From: Tenacibaculum sp.
Lineage (GTDB): Bacteria; Bacteroidota; Bacteroidia; Flavobacteriales; Flavobacteriaceae
Length of the DNA stretch: 51,158 bases
Assembly: GCA_020629275.1 (NCBI GenBank)
Contig: JAHDDQ010000018.1
Location: forward strand, 1-51,158
Direction: 5' to 3'
Shown here: positions 40,282 to 51,158 of the stretch, piece by piece
How positions within the stretch are numbered: position 1 is the stretch's first letter
Layout of the letters: every line of letters starts with the position of its first letter
The notes under the pieces: model-generated
What the model was told of the DNA's origin: nothing
The model's database searches: none
Seen by the model: only the letters and a program-made list of their open reading frames with translations
Program-made: the position numbers and the translations under genes

Positions 40282-42261
40282 TTATTTAACTTTTGAAAGC
40301 ACATCTTTATTTACCGAAACTTTATATTTTTCTCTAAGTTCCTTAATCCATTCATTTTCTAAATATGTTTGGTATTGAGATGTAATAATTCCTTTTGCTT
40401 CTTCCAGTTTTTTAGGTTGAGCTTCTATTATTTCGGTTATATTGGCAAAAAAGACTTGATTGTTTTTTTCAATATTTTCTGAAATACCTTTTTTCCAATC
40501 AATTTGCTTTAAAATTTCATTTTCGTCTTTTGAAAATACTCCTGAATTTATATTTACATTTAATTGAGATTCCGCATTAACTTTAGTTAATATATCTTCA
40601 TTGCTAATTTTATCTTTATTTAATTTTTTAACCATTTTTTTTACTTGTTTGGCTATAATTTGATTTGAGCACTGATAAACACTTGCTTTAGCTCTAGTTG
40701 GCCACATAAATTGATCTTTGTTAGCTTCATAAAAGTTGGCTAAACCTGCGGAGTCAGTTACCGCTTTGGTCCATATTTTTTTATCCATTAAATCAAATAA
40801 TAGAATACCGTCTCTGTACTCTTTAGCAAGTAATTTATAAGCAATATACTTGTTATTAAGGTTGCTTTCTTCAAAAGATATGATAACATCTTCAACAAAT
40901 TTGTTGTAAAGTAAGTCTAATTGTTTTTTAATTGCAGAAGGAGTTTCAACACTTTTGAAATTACCATTTTTCTTAACGTACTTAACAAAATCGTTTTGCG
41001 TATATGTTTTATTGGTTTTAGAATACTTTTCATCACTTATTGAGAATAACTTGTCTGTATACTTTACCAAGGATATTTCAGTAATTTTCTTTTTCCCAAT
41101 TTCATAAGTAAGTGTTGTAATAATATCTGATTTAGAGTTATCTATTTCAGTAAAGTTGTATTCTTCTTTCAACTTTGTAATTAGCGATTCTCTACTTTTT
41201 GTGCCTCTTCTATCTCTTTGTACTTTTTGTTTTATTTCATTCTCCATTTTATCAAAAGACTCTAATTCTTTTTTCGAAAGTCTTTTAATAATGTGCCATC
41301 CATAATCTGTTTTAACTGGTTTTGAAATGTCTCCGTCTTTTTTGAGTGAAAATGCAGCATCTTCAAACTCTTTAACCATTTTACCTGAAGTAAAAGCTCT
41401 TAATGCCCCCCCTTTTAATGCCGACTGTTTATCGTCTGAGTATATTTTCGCTAATGAATCAAACGCCTGTCCTTCATTTAATGAGGAATAAATTTCATTT
41501 ATTTTTGCTTCAGCATTCTTTTTTTGTTCTTCGGTAGATTTTTCATTTGACTTTATCATTATATGGGCAGTAGAAATTTCGCCTAGTGATTTTCTTCTGT
41601 CCCATACTTTAATTATGTGATACCCATAGGATGTTCTTATTGGCTCAGATATTTTGCCTACTGGAGTGTTATAAGCTCCTGATTCAAAAGGGTAAACCAT
41701 TTGAAATGCTGAAAAATAGCCCAGGTCTTCAGAAATAATATTTTTATCTCCTTTTCGTTCAATTTGTGCTTTTACAGTATTAAAGTCTTCCTTTTTTTGA
41801 ACAAGTCTTTTCCTATACTCCATAATTTTATTGTATGCTTTTAGAGTATCTACAGGGGATGCATCGGAGGCTACTTTAACAAGTATATGGCTTGCTTTGA
41901 TATCTTCTTTTAGTCGGTTATAAGCTTCTTTTATTAAATTAGTATTTACTTCTGAATCAATAAGGTAAGGTTTAGAAAGTTGTTTTTTATACCCATCTAA
42001 CTCTTTTTTGAAGGATTGTAGAGTATCTAAGCCTAAGCTTTCTGCCTCTTTTACTTTTAATTTATAATTTATAAAAAGCTCTAAGTATTCGTCTTTATTT
42101 TTTTGTTCTGCAGTTTCAATATTATTGTTTTTATTGTAAATATTTTCAAATTCAGATAGCATGATGCTTTCATTGTTAATTGTCATTAACACTTCATCAT
42201 TTTGAGCTATACTCATTGTACAAACTACAATTGATAAAAGAGAGAAAAATATACTTTTCAT
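40282..42261 (-). CDS. Large PpiC-type peptidylprolyl isomerase (foldase)
   Basis: The 659-residue product has a signal peptide (residues 1-19), a helical N-terminal chaperone part (about 20-115), two PpiC/parvulin domains (about 120-225 with ASHILVKV, GDKNIISEDLGYFSAFQMVYPFE and YGYHIIKVWD; and about 228-335 with AHIMIKSN, GGALRAFTSGKMVKEFEDAAF and GWHIIKRL) and a long C-terminal helical part ending at residue 659. It is the first gene of the four-gene operon. A TACTTTTG box at 42282-42289 on the minus strand gives a leader of about 15 nt. Confidence 0.9.
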   Translation of the reverse strand: MKSIFFSLLSIVVCTMSIAQNDEVLMTINNESIMLSEFENIYNKNNNIETAEQKNKDEYLELFINYKLKVKEAESLGLDTLQSFKKELDGYKKQLSKPYLIDSEVNTNLIKEAYNRLKEDIKASHILVKVASDASPVDTLKAYNKIMEYRKRLVQKKEDFNTVKAQIERKGDKNIISEDLGYFSAFQMVYPFESGAYNTPVGKISEPIRTSYGYHIIKVWDRRKSLGEISTAHIMIKSNEKSTEEQKKNAEAKINEIYSSLNEGQAFDSLAKIYSDDKQSALKGGALRAFTSGKMVKEFEDAAFSLKKDGDISKPVKTDYGWHIIKRLSKKELESFDKMENEIKQKVQRDRRGTKSRESLITKLKEEYNFTEIDNSKSDIITTLTYEIGKKKITEISLVKYTDKLFSISDEKYSKTNKTYTQNDFVKYVKKNGNFKSVETPSAIKKQLDLLYNKFVEDVIISFEESNLNNKYIAYKLLAKEYRDGILLFDLMDKKIWTKAVTDSAGLANFYEANKDQFMWPTRAKASVYQCSNQIIAKQVKKMVKKLNKDKISNEDILTKVNAESQLNVNINSGVFSKDENEILKQIDWKKGISENIEKNNQVFFANITEIIEAQPKKLEEAKGIITSQYQTYLENEWIKELREKYKVSVNKDVLSKVK

Positions 42262-42281
42262 ATTGCTTTAATTTTAAAGTA

Positions 42282-42289
42282 CAAAAGTA
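42282..42289 (-). promoter_or_regulatory. -7 box (TACTTTTG) for the PPIase-moxR operon
   Basis: Perfect TAnnTTTG match 20 nt before the ATG at 42261. The nearest upstream TTG is only 12 nt away, so the -33 element is not convincing. Confidence 0.45.
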
Positions 42290-42447
42290 CTAATTTTCGA
42301 TCAACTTTTGTTTTTATACTTCTCGTAAAGTTGTTCATAATTTTTATTACATATTATGGTTAAGCTGTTTTATTCATTGCAATTATTATGCACCATAACC
42401 GTTGCTCGATAGTGTGTGGTAATTTTATGAGGATTAAGTTTTAGATC

Positions 42448-42479
42448 AAAAAAAAAGCCCTACAAGAGGGCTTTTTTTA
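42448..42479 (-). terminator. Terminator of the rpoB-rpoC-DUF3467 operon
   Basis: AAAAAAGCCCT pairs with AGGGCTTTTTT around loop ACAAG; on the minus strand it is followed by nine T. It overlaps the stop codon of the DUF3467 gene and may work in both directions. Confidence 0.85.
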
Positions 42480-42791
42480 GGCTTGGGCAGGAGGCCCAAA
42501 GTTCATCGGAATTGGAGAGGGGTTGTCTTGATCCCTTATTTCTCCAAAATTAGATTCAAATTTTGAAATATTGTCTTTCAGAGCTCTAAGTAATCTTTTG
42601 GCATTTTGAGGCGTAAGTATAATTCTAGATTTTACTTTAGCTTTAGGTGTACCATGAATTATTTTTATAAAATCAACAACAAATTCTGAGTTAAGATGTC
42701 CAACAACTGCTAGATTAGAGTATATTCCTTCAGCTACATCCTCACCTAATTCAATATTTAATTGTTTTGGATTTTCTTTCTTTTCGCTCAT
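42477..42791 (-). CDS. DUF3467 family protein
   Basis: The 104-residue soluble protein follows rpoC (7 nt), the usual Bacteroidota position of DUF3467. It has the pattern IELGEDVAEGIYSNLAVVGHLNSEFVVDF and RIILTPQNAKRLLRALKDNI, and ends with a Pro-rich tail. Function unknown; the constant link to RNA polymerase genes suggests some role in transcription or its control, an inference only. Its stop codon is inside the operon terminator. Confidence 0.9.
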   Translation of the reverse strand: MSEKKENPKQLNIELGEDVAEGIYSNLAVVGHLNSEFVVDFIKIIHGTPKAKVKSRIILTPQNAKRLLRALKDNISKFESNFGEIRDQDNPSPIPMNFGPPAQA

Positions 42792-42798
42792 ATTACAA

Positions 42799-45700
42799 TT
42801 ATTCCGCTACTTCAACAGTGTCTACAGTGCTTTTAGTTAATTGATCGTACTCTTGCTTAGACCCTACAATAACGTTTCTATAATCTTGTAAACCTGTTCC
42901 TGCAGGTATTAAATGACCAACAATAACATTTTCTTTAAGTCCAAGTAATGGATCTACTTTACCTCTAACAGCTGCTTCATTCAATACTTTTGTTGTTTCT
43001 TGGAAAGAAGCTGCAGATATGAAACTATCTGTTTGAAGTGAAGCTCTTGTTATACCTTGAAGAATAGCGCTTGATGTTGCAGGAATAGCATCTCTAGACT
43101 CAACAGCTTTTAAATCTTTTCTTTTGAGTGCAGAGTTCTCTTCTCTTAATTTTCGAGCGCTGATAATTTGACCTGGTTTAAATGTAGCAGAATCACCTGG
43201 TTCAACAACTACTTTTTTACCAAATAAGTTATCGTTTTCTTCCATAAAATCAACCTTATTTGCTAGTTGATTCTCTAAGAAGATAGTATCACCTGGATCA
43301 ACAATTTTAACTTTTCTGAGCATTTGTCTAACAATTACCTCAAAGTGTTTATCGTTAATTTTTACACCTTGTAAACGATATACTTCCTGTACTTCATTAA
43401 CTAAATACTCTTGAACAGCAGTTGGGCCTTTAATAGCTAAAATATCAGCTGGAGTTATTGCTCCATCAGTAAGTGGCATACCTGCTTTTATAAAATCGTT
43501 TTCTTGAACAAGAATATGCTTAGAAAGATTTACTAGGTATTTTTTAATTTGCCCAGTTCTTGATTCAATAATAACTTCTCTGTTACCTCTTTTTATTTTT
43601 CCGAATGTAACAAAACCATCAATTTCAGATACTGCTGCTGGATTTGCTGGATTTCTTGCTTCAAAAAGTTCAGTTACTCTTGGAAGACCACCAGTAATAT
43701 CACCAGTTTTACCTGCTGATCTTGGTATTTTAACAAGAACTTTTCCAGTTTCAATTTTCTCACCTTCTTTTACAGACATGTGAGCTCCAACTGGTATGTT
43801 GTACGTTCTTAGTACTTCGCCTTTTTTATCAAGAACTTTAATAGCTGGGTTTTTCTTTTTATCTCTTGTTTCTGTAATTACTTTTTCTTTAAATCCGGTT
43901 TGTTCATCAGATTCTTCTCTAAAAGTAACACCTTCAATGATATGTTCGAATTCTATTTTTCCAGGGAATTCAGAAATTATTACTGCATTATATGGATCCC
44001 AAGAACATAATTCGTCTCCTTTTTTAACTGTTGCTCCATCTTTAGTGAATAATTCTGAACCGTACGGAATGTTGTTATTTTGAACTACAATACCCGTATT
44101 TGGATCAACTATTCTCATTTCTGCAGAACGTCCAAGAACAATATTAGAGATAGATCCATCAGATTCTTTTCTCTCAATTGTTTTAAGTTCTTCAATTTCA
44201 ACGTTACCGTCAAATTTGGCAATGATTTTTGATTCGGTTGCGATGTTTGATGCAGTACCACCAACGTGGAATGTACGAAGTGTTAACTGTGTACCTGGTT
44301 CACCAATTGATTGTGCTGCGATAACACCAGCTGCCTCACCACGTTGAACCATTTTTCCTGTAGATAAGTTTCTACCGTAACATTTACTACATACGCCTCT
44401 TTTCAACTCACAAGTTAAAACTGATCTTATTTCAACTTCTTCTAAAGGTGATTCTTCAATTTTTCTAGCCGTTTTTTCATCTACCTCTGTTCCGGCCTCT
44501 ATGATAATCTCTCCATTTAATGGATTAACTACATCATGAACGGTTGTTCTACCTAATACTTTTTCGTAAAGTGACTCTACAACCTCTTCATTTTTCTTAA
44601 GTGCCTTGGCAACAAGTCCTCTTAAAGTACCACAATCTTCATCAGAGATGATAACATCTTGAGACACATCTACCAGACGTCTAGTTAAATAACCAGCATC
44701 TGCCGTTTTAAGTGCGGTATCTGCAAGACCTTTACGAGCACCGTGTGTTGATATAAAGTACTCAAGAATTGATAATCCTTCCTTAAAATTAGATAAAATT
44801 GGATTTTCAATAATTTCTCCTCCAGAACTAACAGCACCAGATTTTCTTGGCTTAGCCATCAGTCCTCTCATTCCTGAAAGCTGACGAATTTGCTCTTTTG
44901 AGCCTCTCGCACCAGAATCAAACATCATGTATATAGAGTTAAAACCTTGATTATCGGTTTTAAGTGTATGCATTAATGTCTTTGTAAGTTTAGCATTTGT
45001 ATGTGTCCAGATATCAATAATTTGATTATAACGCTCATTATTTGTTATAAGACCCATATTATAGTTACCCCAAACTTCTTCAACTTGAGTGGCCGCTTTA
45101 TCTAATAAAATATCTTTTTCCGGTGGAACAATTACATCCTCAATATTAAATGATAATCCACCTTTAAAGGACATGTAGAAACCTAGCTCTTTGATATCAT
45201 CTAAGAACTTAGCTGTTTTTGGAACGCCACATGCTTTGAATATTTCACCGATTGTATCTCTTAATGACTTTTTGGTTAATACTTCATTAATAAAGCCCAT
45301 TTCCTTAGGAACAACCTCATTAAATATGACTCTACCAACTGTTGTCTCTATTATTTGTGTGCTTGATACACCGTCTCTATCTTGAACTGTTGCTCTAACT
45401 TTAATATTTGCATGAAGTTCTACTTTCTTCTCATTGTAAGCAATTGTAACTTCTTCTGGAGAATAAAATGTAAGACCTTCACCTTTAATAGTTCTTGTTT
45501 CATCAGATTTTCTAGACTTGGTCATATAGTAAAGACCAAGAACCATATCTTGTGAAGGAACTGTTATAGGAGCACCATTTGCTGGGTTAAGAATATTGTG
45601 TGAAGCTAACATTAGAAGTTGAGCTTCAAGAACCGCTGCATGGCCAAGTGGTAAATGTACTGCCATTTGATCACCATCAAAATCGGCATTAAATGCTGTA

Positions 45701-47118
45701 CATACCAATGGATGTAGTTGTATGGCCTTTCCTTCAACTAATTTTGGTTGAAAGGCTTGAATACCGAGTCTGTGTAGGGTAGGGGCTCTGTTTAGTAAAA
45801 CAGGATGACCTTTAAGTACGTTCTCTAAAATGTCCCAAACTACTGGTTCTTTTTTGTCAACTATCTTTTTCGCAGATTTTACAGTTTTAACAATACCTCT
45901 TTCTATCAGTTTTTTGATAATAAATGGTTTGAAAAGCTCCGCAGCCATTCCTTTAGGAAGTCCGCACTCATGTAATTTTAATTCTGGTCCTACGACAATT
46001 ACAGAACGTGCCGAATAATCAACCCTTTTACCAAGTAAGTTTTGTCTAAAACGCCCTTGCTTACCTTTTAGACTATCGCTCAATGATTTTAAAGCTCTGT
46101 TTGATTCTGTTTTAACAGCACTTGCTTTTCTTGAGTTATCAAATAAAGAATCTACAGATTCTTGAAGCATACGCTTCTCGTTACGTAAAATAACGTCTGG
46201 GGCTTTAATTTCGATAAGTCTTCTTAAACGATTATTTCTAATTATTACTCTACGGTATAAATCATTTAAATCTGAAGATGCAAATCTTCCACCATCTAAA
46301 GGAACTAGTGGTCTTAATTCTGGTGGAATAACTGGAACAACCTTTACGATCATCCATTCAGGCTTATTTACTCTACTAACGTTGGCAGCTCTAAATGCTT
46401 CAACTACTTGTAGTCTTTTTAAGGCTTCGTTCTTTCTTTGTTGAGAAGTCTCTGTATTAGCCTTATGTCTAAGATCAAAAGAAAGAGAATCTAGATCGAT
46501 TCTTGAAAGTAAATCGTAAAGTGCTTCTGCACCCATTTTAGCGATAAACTTTTCTGGATCAGTGTCATCAAGATATTGATTTTCCTTTGGTAACGCATCT
46601 AGAACGTCTAAATACTCTTCTTCAGTTAAGAATTCAAGCGTACTTAATTCTTCGCCATTCTTGTTTCTTGCTGCTCCTGGTTGAATAATTACATATCTTT
46701 CATAATATACAATAGAGTCTAGCTTTTTTGAAGGAAGGCCAAGAAGGTATCCTATTTTATTTGGAAGAGATCTGAAGTACCATATGTGTGCAACTGGAAC
46801 TACTAAGGAAATATGACCCATTCGTTCTCTACGTACTTTTTTTTCTGTTACTTCAACACCACATCTGTCACAAACAATTCCTTTATAACGTATTCTCTTA
46901 TATTTACCACAGTTGCATTCCCAATCTTTTACTGGTCCAAAAACTCTTTCACAAAATAAGCCTTCCATTTCTGGCTTATATGATCTATAGTTAATTGTTT
47001 CTGGTTTTTTAATTTCGCCTCTTGACATCTCCAGAACTTGTTCTGGAGATGCGAGACTAATTGAAATACTTTTAAAAGAACTAGTTTGGTTTCTTTTGTT
47101 ATTTCTAGTATAACCCAT
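42799..47118 (-). CDS. rpoC: DNA-directed RNA polymerase subunit beta'
   Basis: The 1439-residue catalytic subunit has the N-terminal zinc site [20 protein letters not shown], the catalytic NADFDGDQM motif at residues 477-485, and the second zinc site with [22 protein letters not shown]. It includes the trigger-loop region near [16 protein letters not shown] and the typical C-terminal clamp and [11 protein letters not shown] end. No inserted domains unusual for Bacteroidota are obvious. It follows rpoB by 26 nt and precedes DUF3467 by 7 nt. Confidence 0.98.
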   Translation of the reverse strand: MGYTRNNKRNQTSSFKSISISLASPEQVLEMSRGEIKKPETINYRSYKPEMEGLFCERVFGPVKDWECNCGKYKRIRYKGIVCDRCGVEVTEKKVRRERMGHISLVVPVAHIWYFRSLPNKIGYLLGLPSKKLDSIVYYERYVIIQPGAARNKNGEELSTLEFLTEEEYLDVLDALPKENQYLDDTDPEKFIAKMGAEALYDLLSRIDLDSLSFDLRHKANTETSQQRKNEALKRLQVVEAFRAANVSRVNKPEWMIVKVVPVIPPELRPLVPLDGGRFASSDLNDLYRRVIIRNNRLRRLIEIKAPDVILRNEKRMLQESVDSLFDNSRKASAVKTESNRALKSLSDSLKGKQGRFRQNLLGKRVDYSARSVIVVGPELKLHECGLPKGMAAELFKPFIIKKLIERGIVKTVKSAKKIVDKKEPVVWDILENVLKGHPVLLNRAPTLHRLGIQAFQPKLVEGKAIQLHPLVCTAFNADFDGDQMAVHLPLGHAAVLEAQLLMLASHNILNPANGAPITVPSQDMVLGLYYMTKSRKSDETRTIKGEGLTFYSPEEVTIAYNEKKVELHANIKVRATVQDRDGVSSTQIIETTVGRVIFNEVVPKEMGFINEVLTKKSLRDTIGEIFKACGVPKTAKFLDDIKELGFYMSFKGGLSFNIEDVIVPPEKDILLDKAATQVEEVWGNYNMGLITNNERYNQIIDIWTHTNAKLTKTLMHTLKTDNQGFNSIYMMFDSGARGSKEQIRQLSGMRGLMAKPRKSGAVSSGGEIIENPILSNFKEGLSILEYFISTHGARKGLADTALKTADAGYLTRRLVDVSQDVIISDEDCGTLRGLVAKALKKNEEVVESLYEKVLGRTTVHDVVNPLNGEIIIEAGTEVDEKTARKIEESPLEEVEIRSVLTCELKRGVCSKCYGRNLSTGKMVQRGEAAGVIAAQSIGEPGTQLTLRTFHVGGTASNIATESKIIAKFDGNVEIEELKTIERKESDGSISNIVLGRSAEMRIVDPNTGIVVQNNNIPYGSELFTKDGATVKKGDELCSWDPYNAVIISEFPGKIEFEHIIEGVTFREESDEQTGFKEKVITETRDKKKNPAIKVLDKKGEVLRTYNIPVGAHMSVKEGEKIETGKVLVKIPRSAGKTGDITGGLPRVTELFEARNPANPAAVSEIDGFVTFGKIKRGNREVIIESRTGQIKKYLVNLSKHILVQENDFIKAGMPLTDGAITPADILAIKGPTAVQEYLVNEVQEVYRLQGVKINDKHFEVIVRQMLRKVKIVDPGDTIFLENQLANKVDFMEENDNLFGKKVVVEPGDSATFKPGQIISARKLREENSALKRKDLKAVESRDAIPATSSAILQGITRASLQTDSFISAASFQETTKVLNEAAVRGKVDPLLGLKENVIVGHLIPAGTGLQDYRNVIVGSKQEYDQLTKSTVDTVEVAE

Positions 47119-47144
47119 TTATATAAATATTAAATATCTAAAAT

Positions 47145-50100
47145 TTAGTTTAACTCAATGTTTAAGCATAGACCTCTAAGCTCATGCAATAACACGTTGA
47201 ATGATTCAGGAATTCCTGGTGTAGGAAGATTTTCTCCTTTAACAATCGACTCATATGTTTTTGCTCTACCAACAACATCATCTGATTTGACAGTAAGAAT
47301 TTCTTGAAGGATGTTAGCTGCACCAAATGCTTCTAGTGCCCAAACTTCCATTTCACCAAATCTTTGACCACCAAATTGTGCTTTACCACCTAATGGTTGC
47401 TGAGTAATTAATGAGTATGGTCCGATAGATCTCGCATGCATTTTATCATCAACTAAGTGATGAAGCTTAAGCATGTAAATTATACCAACTGTTGCTGGTT
47501 GATCAAACTTATCACCTGTTCCACCATCATATAGTTGGGTACGACCGAATTTTGGGATTTTTGCTTTTTCAGACCAATCTTTAATTTCTTGAACACTTGC
47601 TCCGTCAAAAATTGGTGTTGCAAATTTAACTCCTAACTCTTTTCCTGCCCATCCTAAAACCGTTTCATAAATCTGTCCCAGGTTCATCCTTGATGGTACA
47701 CCTAATGGATTTAAAACAATATCAACTGGAGTTCCGTCTTCTAAGAAAGGCATATCTTCTTCACGAACTATTCTTGCAACAATACCTTTGTTACCGTGAC
47801 GACCCGCCATTTTATCACCAACTTTAAGTTTACGTTTTTTAGCAAGGTAAACTTTTGCTAGTTGAACAATACCAGTCGGTAACTCATCACCAACCATGAT
47901 ATTAAACTTCTTTCTTCTGAACAAGCCTTGAATATCGTTTCTCTTTAGATTGTAGTTGTGAAGTATTTTTCTAACTAATGTATTTACTTCATCGTCTTTA
48001 ACCCAATCGTATGGATAGATATTGGCATAATCGATATTAGAAAGCACTTTTTTACCAAGTTTGGTTCCTTTCTTAACGATTTCTTCGTTAAAGTTATTTC
48101 TAATTCCAGGTGTGGTTTTCTTATCAAGAATTGTGTGTAGTTTTTCAACTAGTTCATCTCTTAATTTTGTGAGCTCTGCGTTGAGTTCAACGTCTATTTT
48201 AGTAACAACTTCTTTTTCTTTGGCTTTGGACTTTCTGTCTTTAATGACTCTTGAAAAAAGTTTTTTATCTACAACAACACCTTGAACAGATGGAGAAACT
48301 CTAAGTGAAGCATCTTTAACATCACCGGCTTTATCCCCAAAAATAGCTCTTAAAAGTTTTTCTTCAGGAGTAGGATCGGTTTCTCCTTTAGGAGTGATTT
48401 TTCCAATTAGAATGTCACCTTCTTTTACTTCCGTACCAATTCTAATGATTCCATTTTCGTCAAGGTTTCTCGTAGCGTCTTCGCTAACATTGGGAATATC
48501 AGAAGTTAATTCTTCTAAGCCTCTTTTTGTGTCTCTTACGTCTAATGTATGTTCTTCGATGTGTATTGAGGTAAAGATATCTTCTTTAACTATTTTTTGA
48601 GAAATAACGATTGCATCTTCAAAGTTATACCCTTTCCAAGGCATAAATGCCACTTTCAAGTTTCTTCCTAAAGCTAATTCTCCGCCGTCTGTAGCGTATC
48701 CTTCACAAAGCACTTGTCCTTTTAAAACTTTGTCTCCTTTTGAAACGATAGGTCTTAAACTTATTGATGTGCCCTGGTTGGTTTTGCTAAACTTGGTTAA
48801 TGAGTAGGTTTTTAGATTTTCACTAAAACTAGCTAACTCTTCTTCTGGAGTTCTATTGTATCTTACTTTAATTGTCTTTGCATCTACATATTCAATAACT
48901 CCATTTCCTTCGGCATTAAATAGTACTCTGGAATCTTTAGCTATTGAATATTCAAGCCCTGTACCAACGATTGGCGCTTCAGGATTCATTAAAGGCACTG
49001 CCTGACGTTGCATGTTAGATCCCATTAGAGCTCTGTTGGCATCATCATGTTCTAAAAATGGAATACAAGAGGCTGCAACTGAAGCAATTTGATTAGAAGC
49101 TACATCCATTAAGTGAAGCTCATTTGGAGCAACAACTGGGAAGTCTCCTTCAAATCTTGCTTTAACCTTATCGTCTTGAAACTCTCCTTTTTCGTTGATA
49201 ATTGCATTTGCTTGGGCAATTATCATTTCATTTTCTCCTTCTGCACTTAAGTAAACTGGTTCAACATCGAGCTTTACCTTACCTTTTTCTACAGTTTTAT
49301 ATGGAGTTTCAATAAATCCTAATTTATTAATCTTCGCATATACACATAGAGAGGATATTAGTCCAATATTTGGTCCTTCGGGTGTTTCAATTGTACATAG
49401 CCTACCATAATGCGTATAATGAACATCACGTACCTCAAAACCAGCTCTCTCTCTTGATAGACCACCGGGGCCTAACGCAGAGAGTCTTCTTTTATGTGTA
49501 ATCTCAGATAAAGGATTTGTTTGGTCCATAAATTGAGATAATTGATTTGTTCCGAAAAACGAATTTATAACTGATGAAAGTGTTTTAGCGTTAATTAAAT
49601 CAATTGGAGTGAATACCTCGTTATCTCTAACATTCATTCTTTCTCTAATTGTTCTAGCCATTCTTGCTAGTCCGACACCAAATTGAGCATAAAGTTGTTC
49701 TCCAACAGTTCTAACTCTTCTGTTACTTAAGTGATCAATATCATCAACATCTGCTTTTGAATTTACAAGTTCTATTAAGTACTTGATTATTTCGATTATA
49801 TCTAGTTTAGTTAGGATTCTTGTATCAGCCTCTATATCTAAACCTAATTTCTTGTTTATTCTATATCTACCTACTTCACCAAGATCATATCTTTTGTCAG
49901 AGAAGAATAACTTATCGATTATACCTCTAGCTGTTTCTTCATCTGGTGGCTCAGAATTCCTTAATACTCTGTAAATGTGCTCAATAGCTTCTATTTCTGA
50001 ATTGGAAGGATCTTTTTGTAAAGTGTTATATATAATTGCATAGTCAGCATTATTAACATCTTTTCTATGTAATAAAACATTCTTCGAACCTGATTCAAGA

Positions 50101-50948
50101 ATTTGCTCGATAACTTCATCATCGATTACAACTTCTCTATCAACGATAACTTCATTTCTTTCGATAGAAACAACTTCTCCTGTATCTTCATCAACAAAAT
50201 CCTCAAACCAAGATTTTAGTACTCTTGCTGCTAATTTTCTGTCTTTATATTTTTTCAATCCTGACTTGCTAACTTTTACCTCTTCAGCTAAATCAAAAAT
50301 TTCTAATATTTCTTTGTCTGTCTGATATCCGATTGCTCTAAACAATGTCGTAACAGGTAATTTTTTCTTACGATCAATATATGCATACATAACATTGTTA
50401 ATATCAGTTGCAAATTCGATCCAGGCTCCTTTAAAAGGTATAACTCTCGCTGAATATAGTTTTGTCCCATTAGCGTGGAAGCTTTGACCAAAAAATACTC
50501 CTGGAGATCTGTGCAGTTGTGAAACTATAACTCTTTCAGCTCCATTTATAACAAACGAGCCTCTTGGAGTCATATATGGTATTGTACCTAAATAAACATC
50601 TTGAGTTATTGACTCGAAATCTTCATGCTCAGGATCGGTACAATCTAAAAATAATTTAGCTTTTAATGGTACTCCGTATGTTAATCCTCTCTCGATACAT
50701 TCTGCAATTGTATATCTTGGTGGATCTACAAAATAATCTAAGAACTTTAAAATAAAACTGTTTCTAGAATCTGAAATTGGAAAATTTTCAGAGAATACTT
50801 TGAAAAGACCTTCATCTTCTCTGTTTTCGGGTGATGTGTCTAATTGAAAAAAATCTTGAAAAGATTTTAGTTGAATTTCCAGAAAATCTGGGAACTCTAT
50901 TTTGCCTACTGAGCTTGCAAAATTGATTCTTCCGTTGGTTTCGTTCAT
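47145..50948 (-). CDS. rpoB: DNA-directed RNA polymerase subunit beta
   Basis: The 1267-residue subunit is full length. The rifampicin-binding region reads [20 protein letters not shown] (wild-type-like at the main resistance positions), followed by [21 protein letters not shown] in the next segment. The C-terminal clamp parts include [12 protein letters not shown] and [21 protein letters not shown]. It is co-transcribed with rpoC, 26 nt downstream, and follows rplL after a 112-nt gap that holds a strong hairpin. It forms the active centre with beta'. Confidence 0.98.
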   Translation of the reverse strand: MNETNGRINFASSVGKIEFPDFLEIQLKSFQDFFQLDTSPENREDEGLFKVFSENFPISDSRNSFILKFLDYFVDPPRYTIAECIERGLTYGVPLKAKLFLDCTDPEHEDFESITQDVYLGTIPYMTPRGSFVINGAERVIVSQLHRSPGVFFGQSFHANGTKLYSARVIPFKGAWIEFATDINNVMYAYIDRKKKLPVTTLFRAIGYQTDKEILEIFDLAEEVKVSKSGLKKYKDRKLAARVLKSWFEDFVDEDTGEVVSIERNEVIVDREVVIDDEVIEQILESGSKNVLLHRKDVNNADYAIIYNTLQKDPSNSEIEAIEHIYRVLRNSEPPDEETARGIIDKLFFSDKRYDLGEVGRYRINKKLGLDIEADTRILTKLDIIEIIKYLIELVNSKADVDDIDHLSNRRVRTVGEQLYAQFGVGLARMARTIRERMNVRDNEVFTPIDLINAKTLSSVINSFFGTNQLSQFMDQTNPLSEITHKRRLSALGPGGLSRERAGFEVRDVHYTHYGRLCTIETPEGPNIGLISSLCVYAKINKLGFIETPYKTVEKGKVKLDVEPVYLSAEGENEMIIAQANAIINEKGEFQDDKVKARFEGDFPVVAPNELHLMDVASNQIASVAASCIPFLEHDDANRALMGSNMQRQAVPLMNPEAPIVGTGLEYSIAKDSRVLFNAEGNGVIEYVDAKTIKVRYNRTPEEELASFSENLKTYSLTKFSKTNQGTSISLRPIVSKGDKVLKGQVLCEGYATDGGELALGRNLKVAFMPWKGYNFEDAIVISQKIVKEDIFTSIHIEEHTLDVRDTKRGLEELTSDIPNVSEDATRNLDENGIIRIGTEVKEGDILIGKITPKGETDPTPEEKLLRAIFGDKAGDVKDASLRVSPSVQGVVVDKKLFSRVIKDRKSKAKEKEVVTKIDVELNAELTKLRDELVEKLHTILDKKTTPGIRNNFNEEIVKKGTKLGKKVLSNIDYANIYPYDWVKDDEVNTLVRKILHNYNLKRNDIQGLFRRKKFNIMVGDELPTGIVQLAKVYLAKKRKLKVGDKMAGRHGNKGIVARIVREEDMPFLEDGTPVDIVLNPLGVPSRMNLGQIYETVLGWAGKELGVKFATPIFDGASVQEIKDWSEKAKIPKFGRTQLYDGGTGDKFDQPATVGIIYMLKLHHLVDDKMHARSIGPYSLITQQPLGGKAQFGGQRFGEMEVWALEAFGAANILQEILTVKSDDVVGRAKTYESIVKGENLPTPGIPESFNVLLHELRGLCLNIELN

Positions 50949-50998
50949 AACGATTATTGCAATAACATTAATTTAAAGAGAATAGTATATACACAACA

Positions 50999-51036
50999 AA
51001 CCCAAGCCGAGTTATTAGAAATAACTCGGATGGGTT
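50999..51036 (-). promoter_or_regulatory. Attenuator-like hairpin between rplL and rpoB
   Basis: On the minus strand AACCCA-T-CCGAGTTAT, loop TTCTA, ATAACTCGG-CT-TGGGTT forms a 15-bp stem with a small interior loop. It is followed by TTGTTGTG, a poor U-tract, which fits partial termination or RNase processing as known for rplL-rpoB of E. coli. Confidence 0.6.
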
Positions 51037-51060
51037 AATTTTTGTTAATATGAAGTTGAA

Positions 51061-51158
51061 TTACTTAACTTCAACTTCTGCGCCTACTGCTTCTAAATCT
51101 TTTTTAAGACCTTCTGCTTCTTCTTTAGAAACTCCTTCTTTTAGAGCTTTTGGTGCAC
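51061..51158 (-). CDS. rplL: 50S ribosomal protein L7/L12 (C-terminal end only)
   Basis: The window edge cuts this gene; only the last ~32 codons are present. They read [16 protein letters not shown] then [15 protein letters not shown] and stop, the conserved end of L7/L12, the stalk protein that recruits translation factors. It sits upstream of rpoB in the usual rplJL-rpoBC order. Confidence 0.93.
   Translation of the reverse strand, partial: APKALKEGVSKEEAEGLKKDLEAVGAEVEVK

Noticed and set aside
1..51158. CRISPR arrays, insertion sequences, prophage or toxin-antitoxin modules
   Set aside because: No regularly spaced short repeats, transposase or phage-like genes were seen; the only repeats are the in-gene surface-protein repeat and the prfB-arsC units.

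Overview
ORGANISM. The window is AT-rich DNA with short intergenic gaps from a bacterium of the phylum Bacteroidota, most likely a marine-type Flavobacteriales relative. Evidence: gliding and type IX secretion genes (gldB, gldC, gldD, gldE, porW/sprE), a bactofilin next to AtpZ/AtpI-like genes, a short primary sigma factor lacking region 1.1, a DUF3467 gene after rpoC, and several promoters of the Bacteroidota type (TTTG about 17-22 nt before TAnnTTTG). I cannot name genus or species.

LAYOUT. 1-875: 3' end of a repetitive Cys-rich surface protein. 885-5802: tilS and small proteins, then a minus-strand cluster with def, ruvX, an ABM-domain protein and a SAM hydroxide adenosyltransferase. 5904-10519: hemF, then a red-light signalling operon (bacteriophytochrome kinase, response regulator, BphO-type heme oxygenase, second response regulator). 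10801-10988: tRNA-Ser(UGA) with its own promoter and terminator. 11040-14694: porW/sprE, bactofilin, AtpZ and an AtpI-like gene, with no atpB following. 14756-20343: lipoproteins, an RRM RNA-binding protein, two tandem paralogous coiled-coil membrane proteins and a PhoR/PhoB-type pair. 20466-26210: a VWA-domain secreted protein, a CocE/NonD hydrolase, GAPDH and rpoD. 26527-28199: prfB without the usual frameshift site, then a gene-free stretch made of two diverged ~290-nt direct repeats. 28200-35678: arsC-family protein, ssb-gldE-gldD-purN, nadE, an outer-membrane barrel and gldB-gldC. 35720-42261: a membrane protein with an unclear start, a SiaB-like kinase, moxR and three SurA-type isomerases. 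42477-51158: DUF3467, rpoC, rpoB and the end of rplL.

HOW THE GENES WORK TOGETHER. The phytochrome operon is self-contained: BphO makes biliverdin from heme, BphP binds it through Cys14, and two single-domain receivers are candidate phosphate acceptors; hemF, which feeds heme synthesis, lies directly upstream. The gld and por genes belong to the type IX secretion and gliding apparatus, and the three SurA-like isomerases probably serve outer-membrane protein folding. The rest is central housekeeping (transcription, translation termination, NAD and purine synthesis, glycolysis).

MOST UNUSUAL. The tandem non-coding repeat after prfB (27619-28199); the tRNA-Ser whose promoter sits only 4 nt from the mature 5' end; the paralogous coiled-coil pair; the orphan AtpZ/AtpI genes; and the compact BphP-RR-BphO-RR operon. 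No CRISPR array, insertion sequence, prophage or recognisable defence system was seen.
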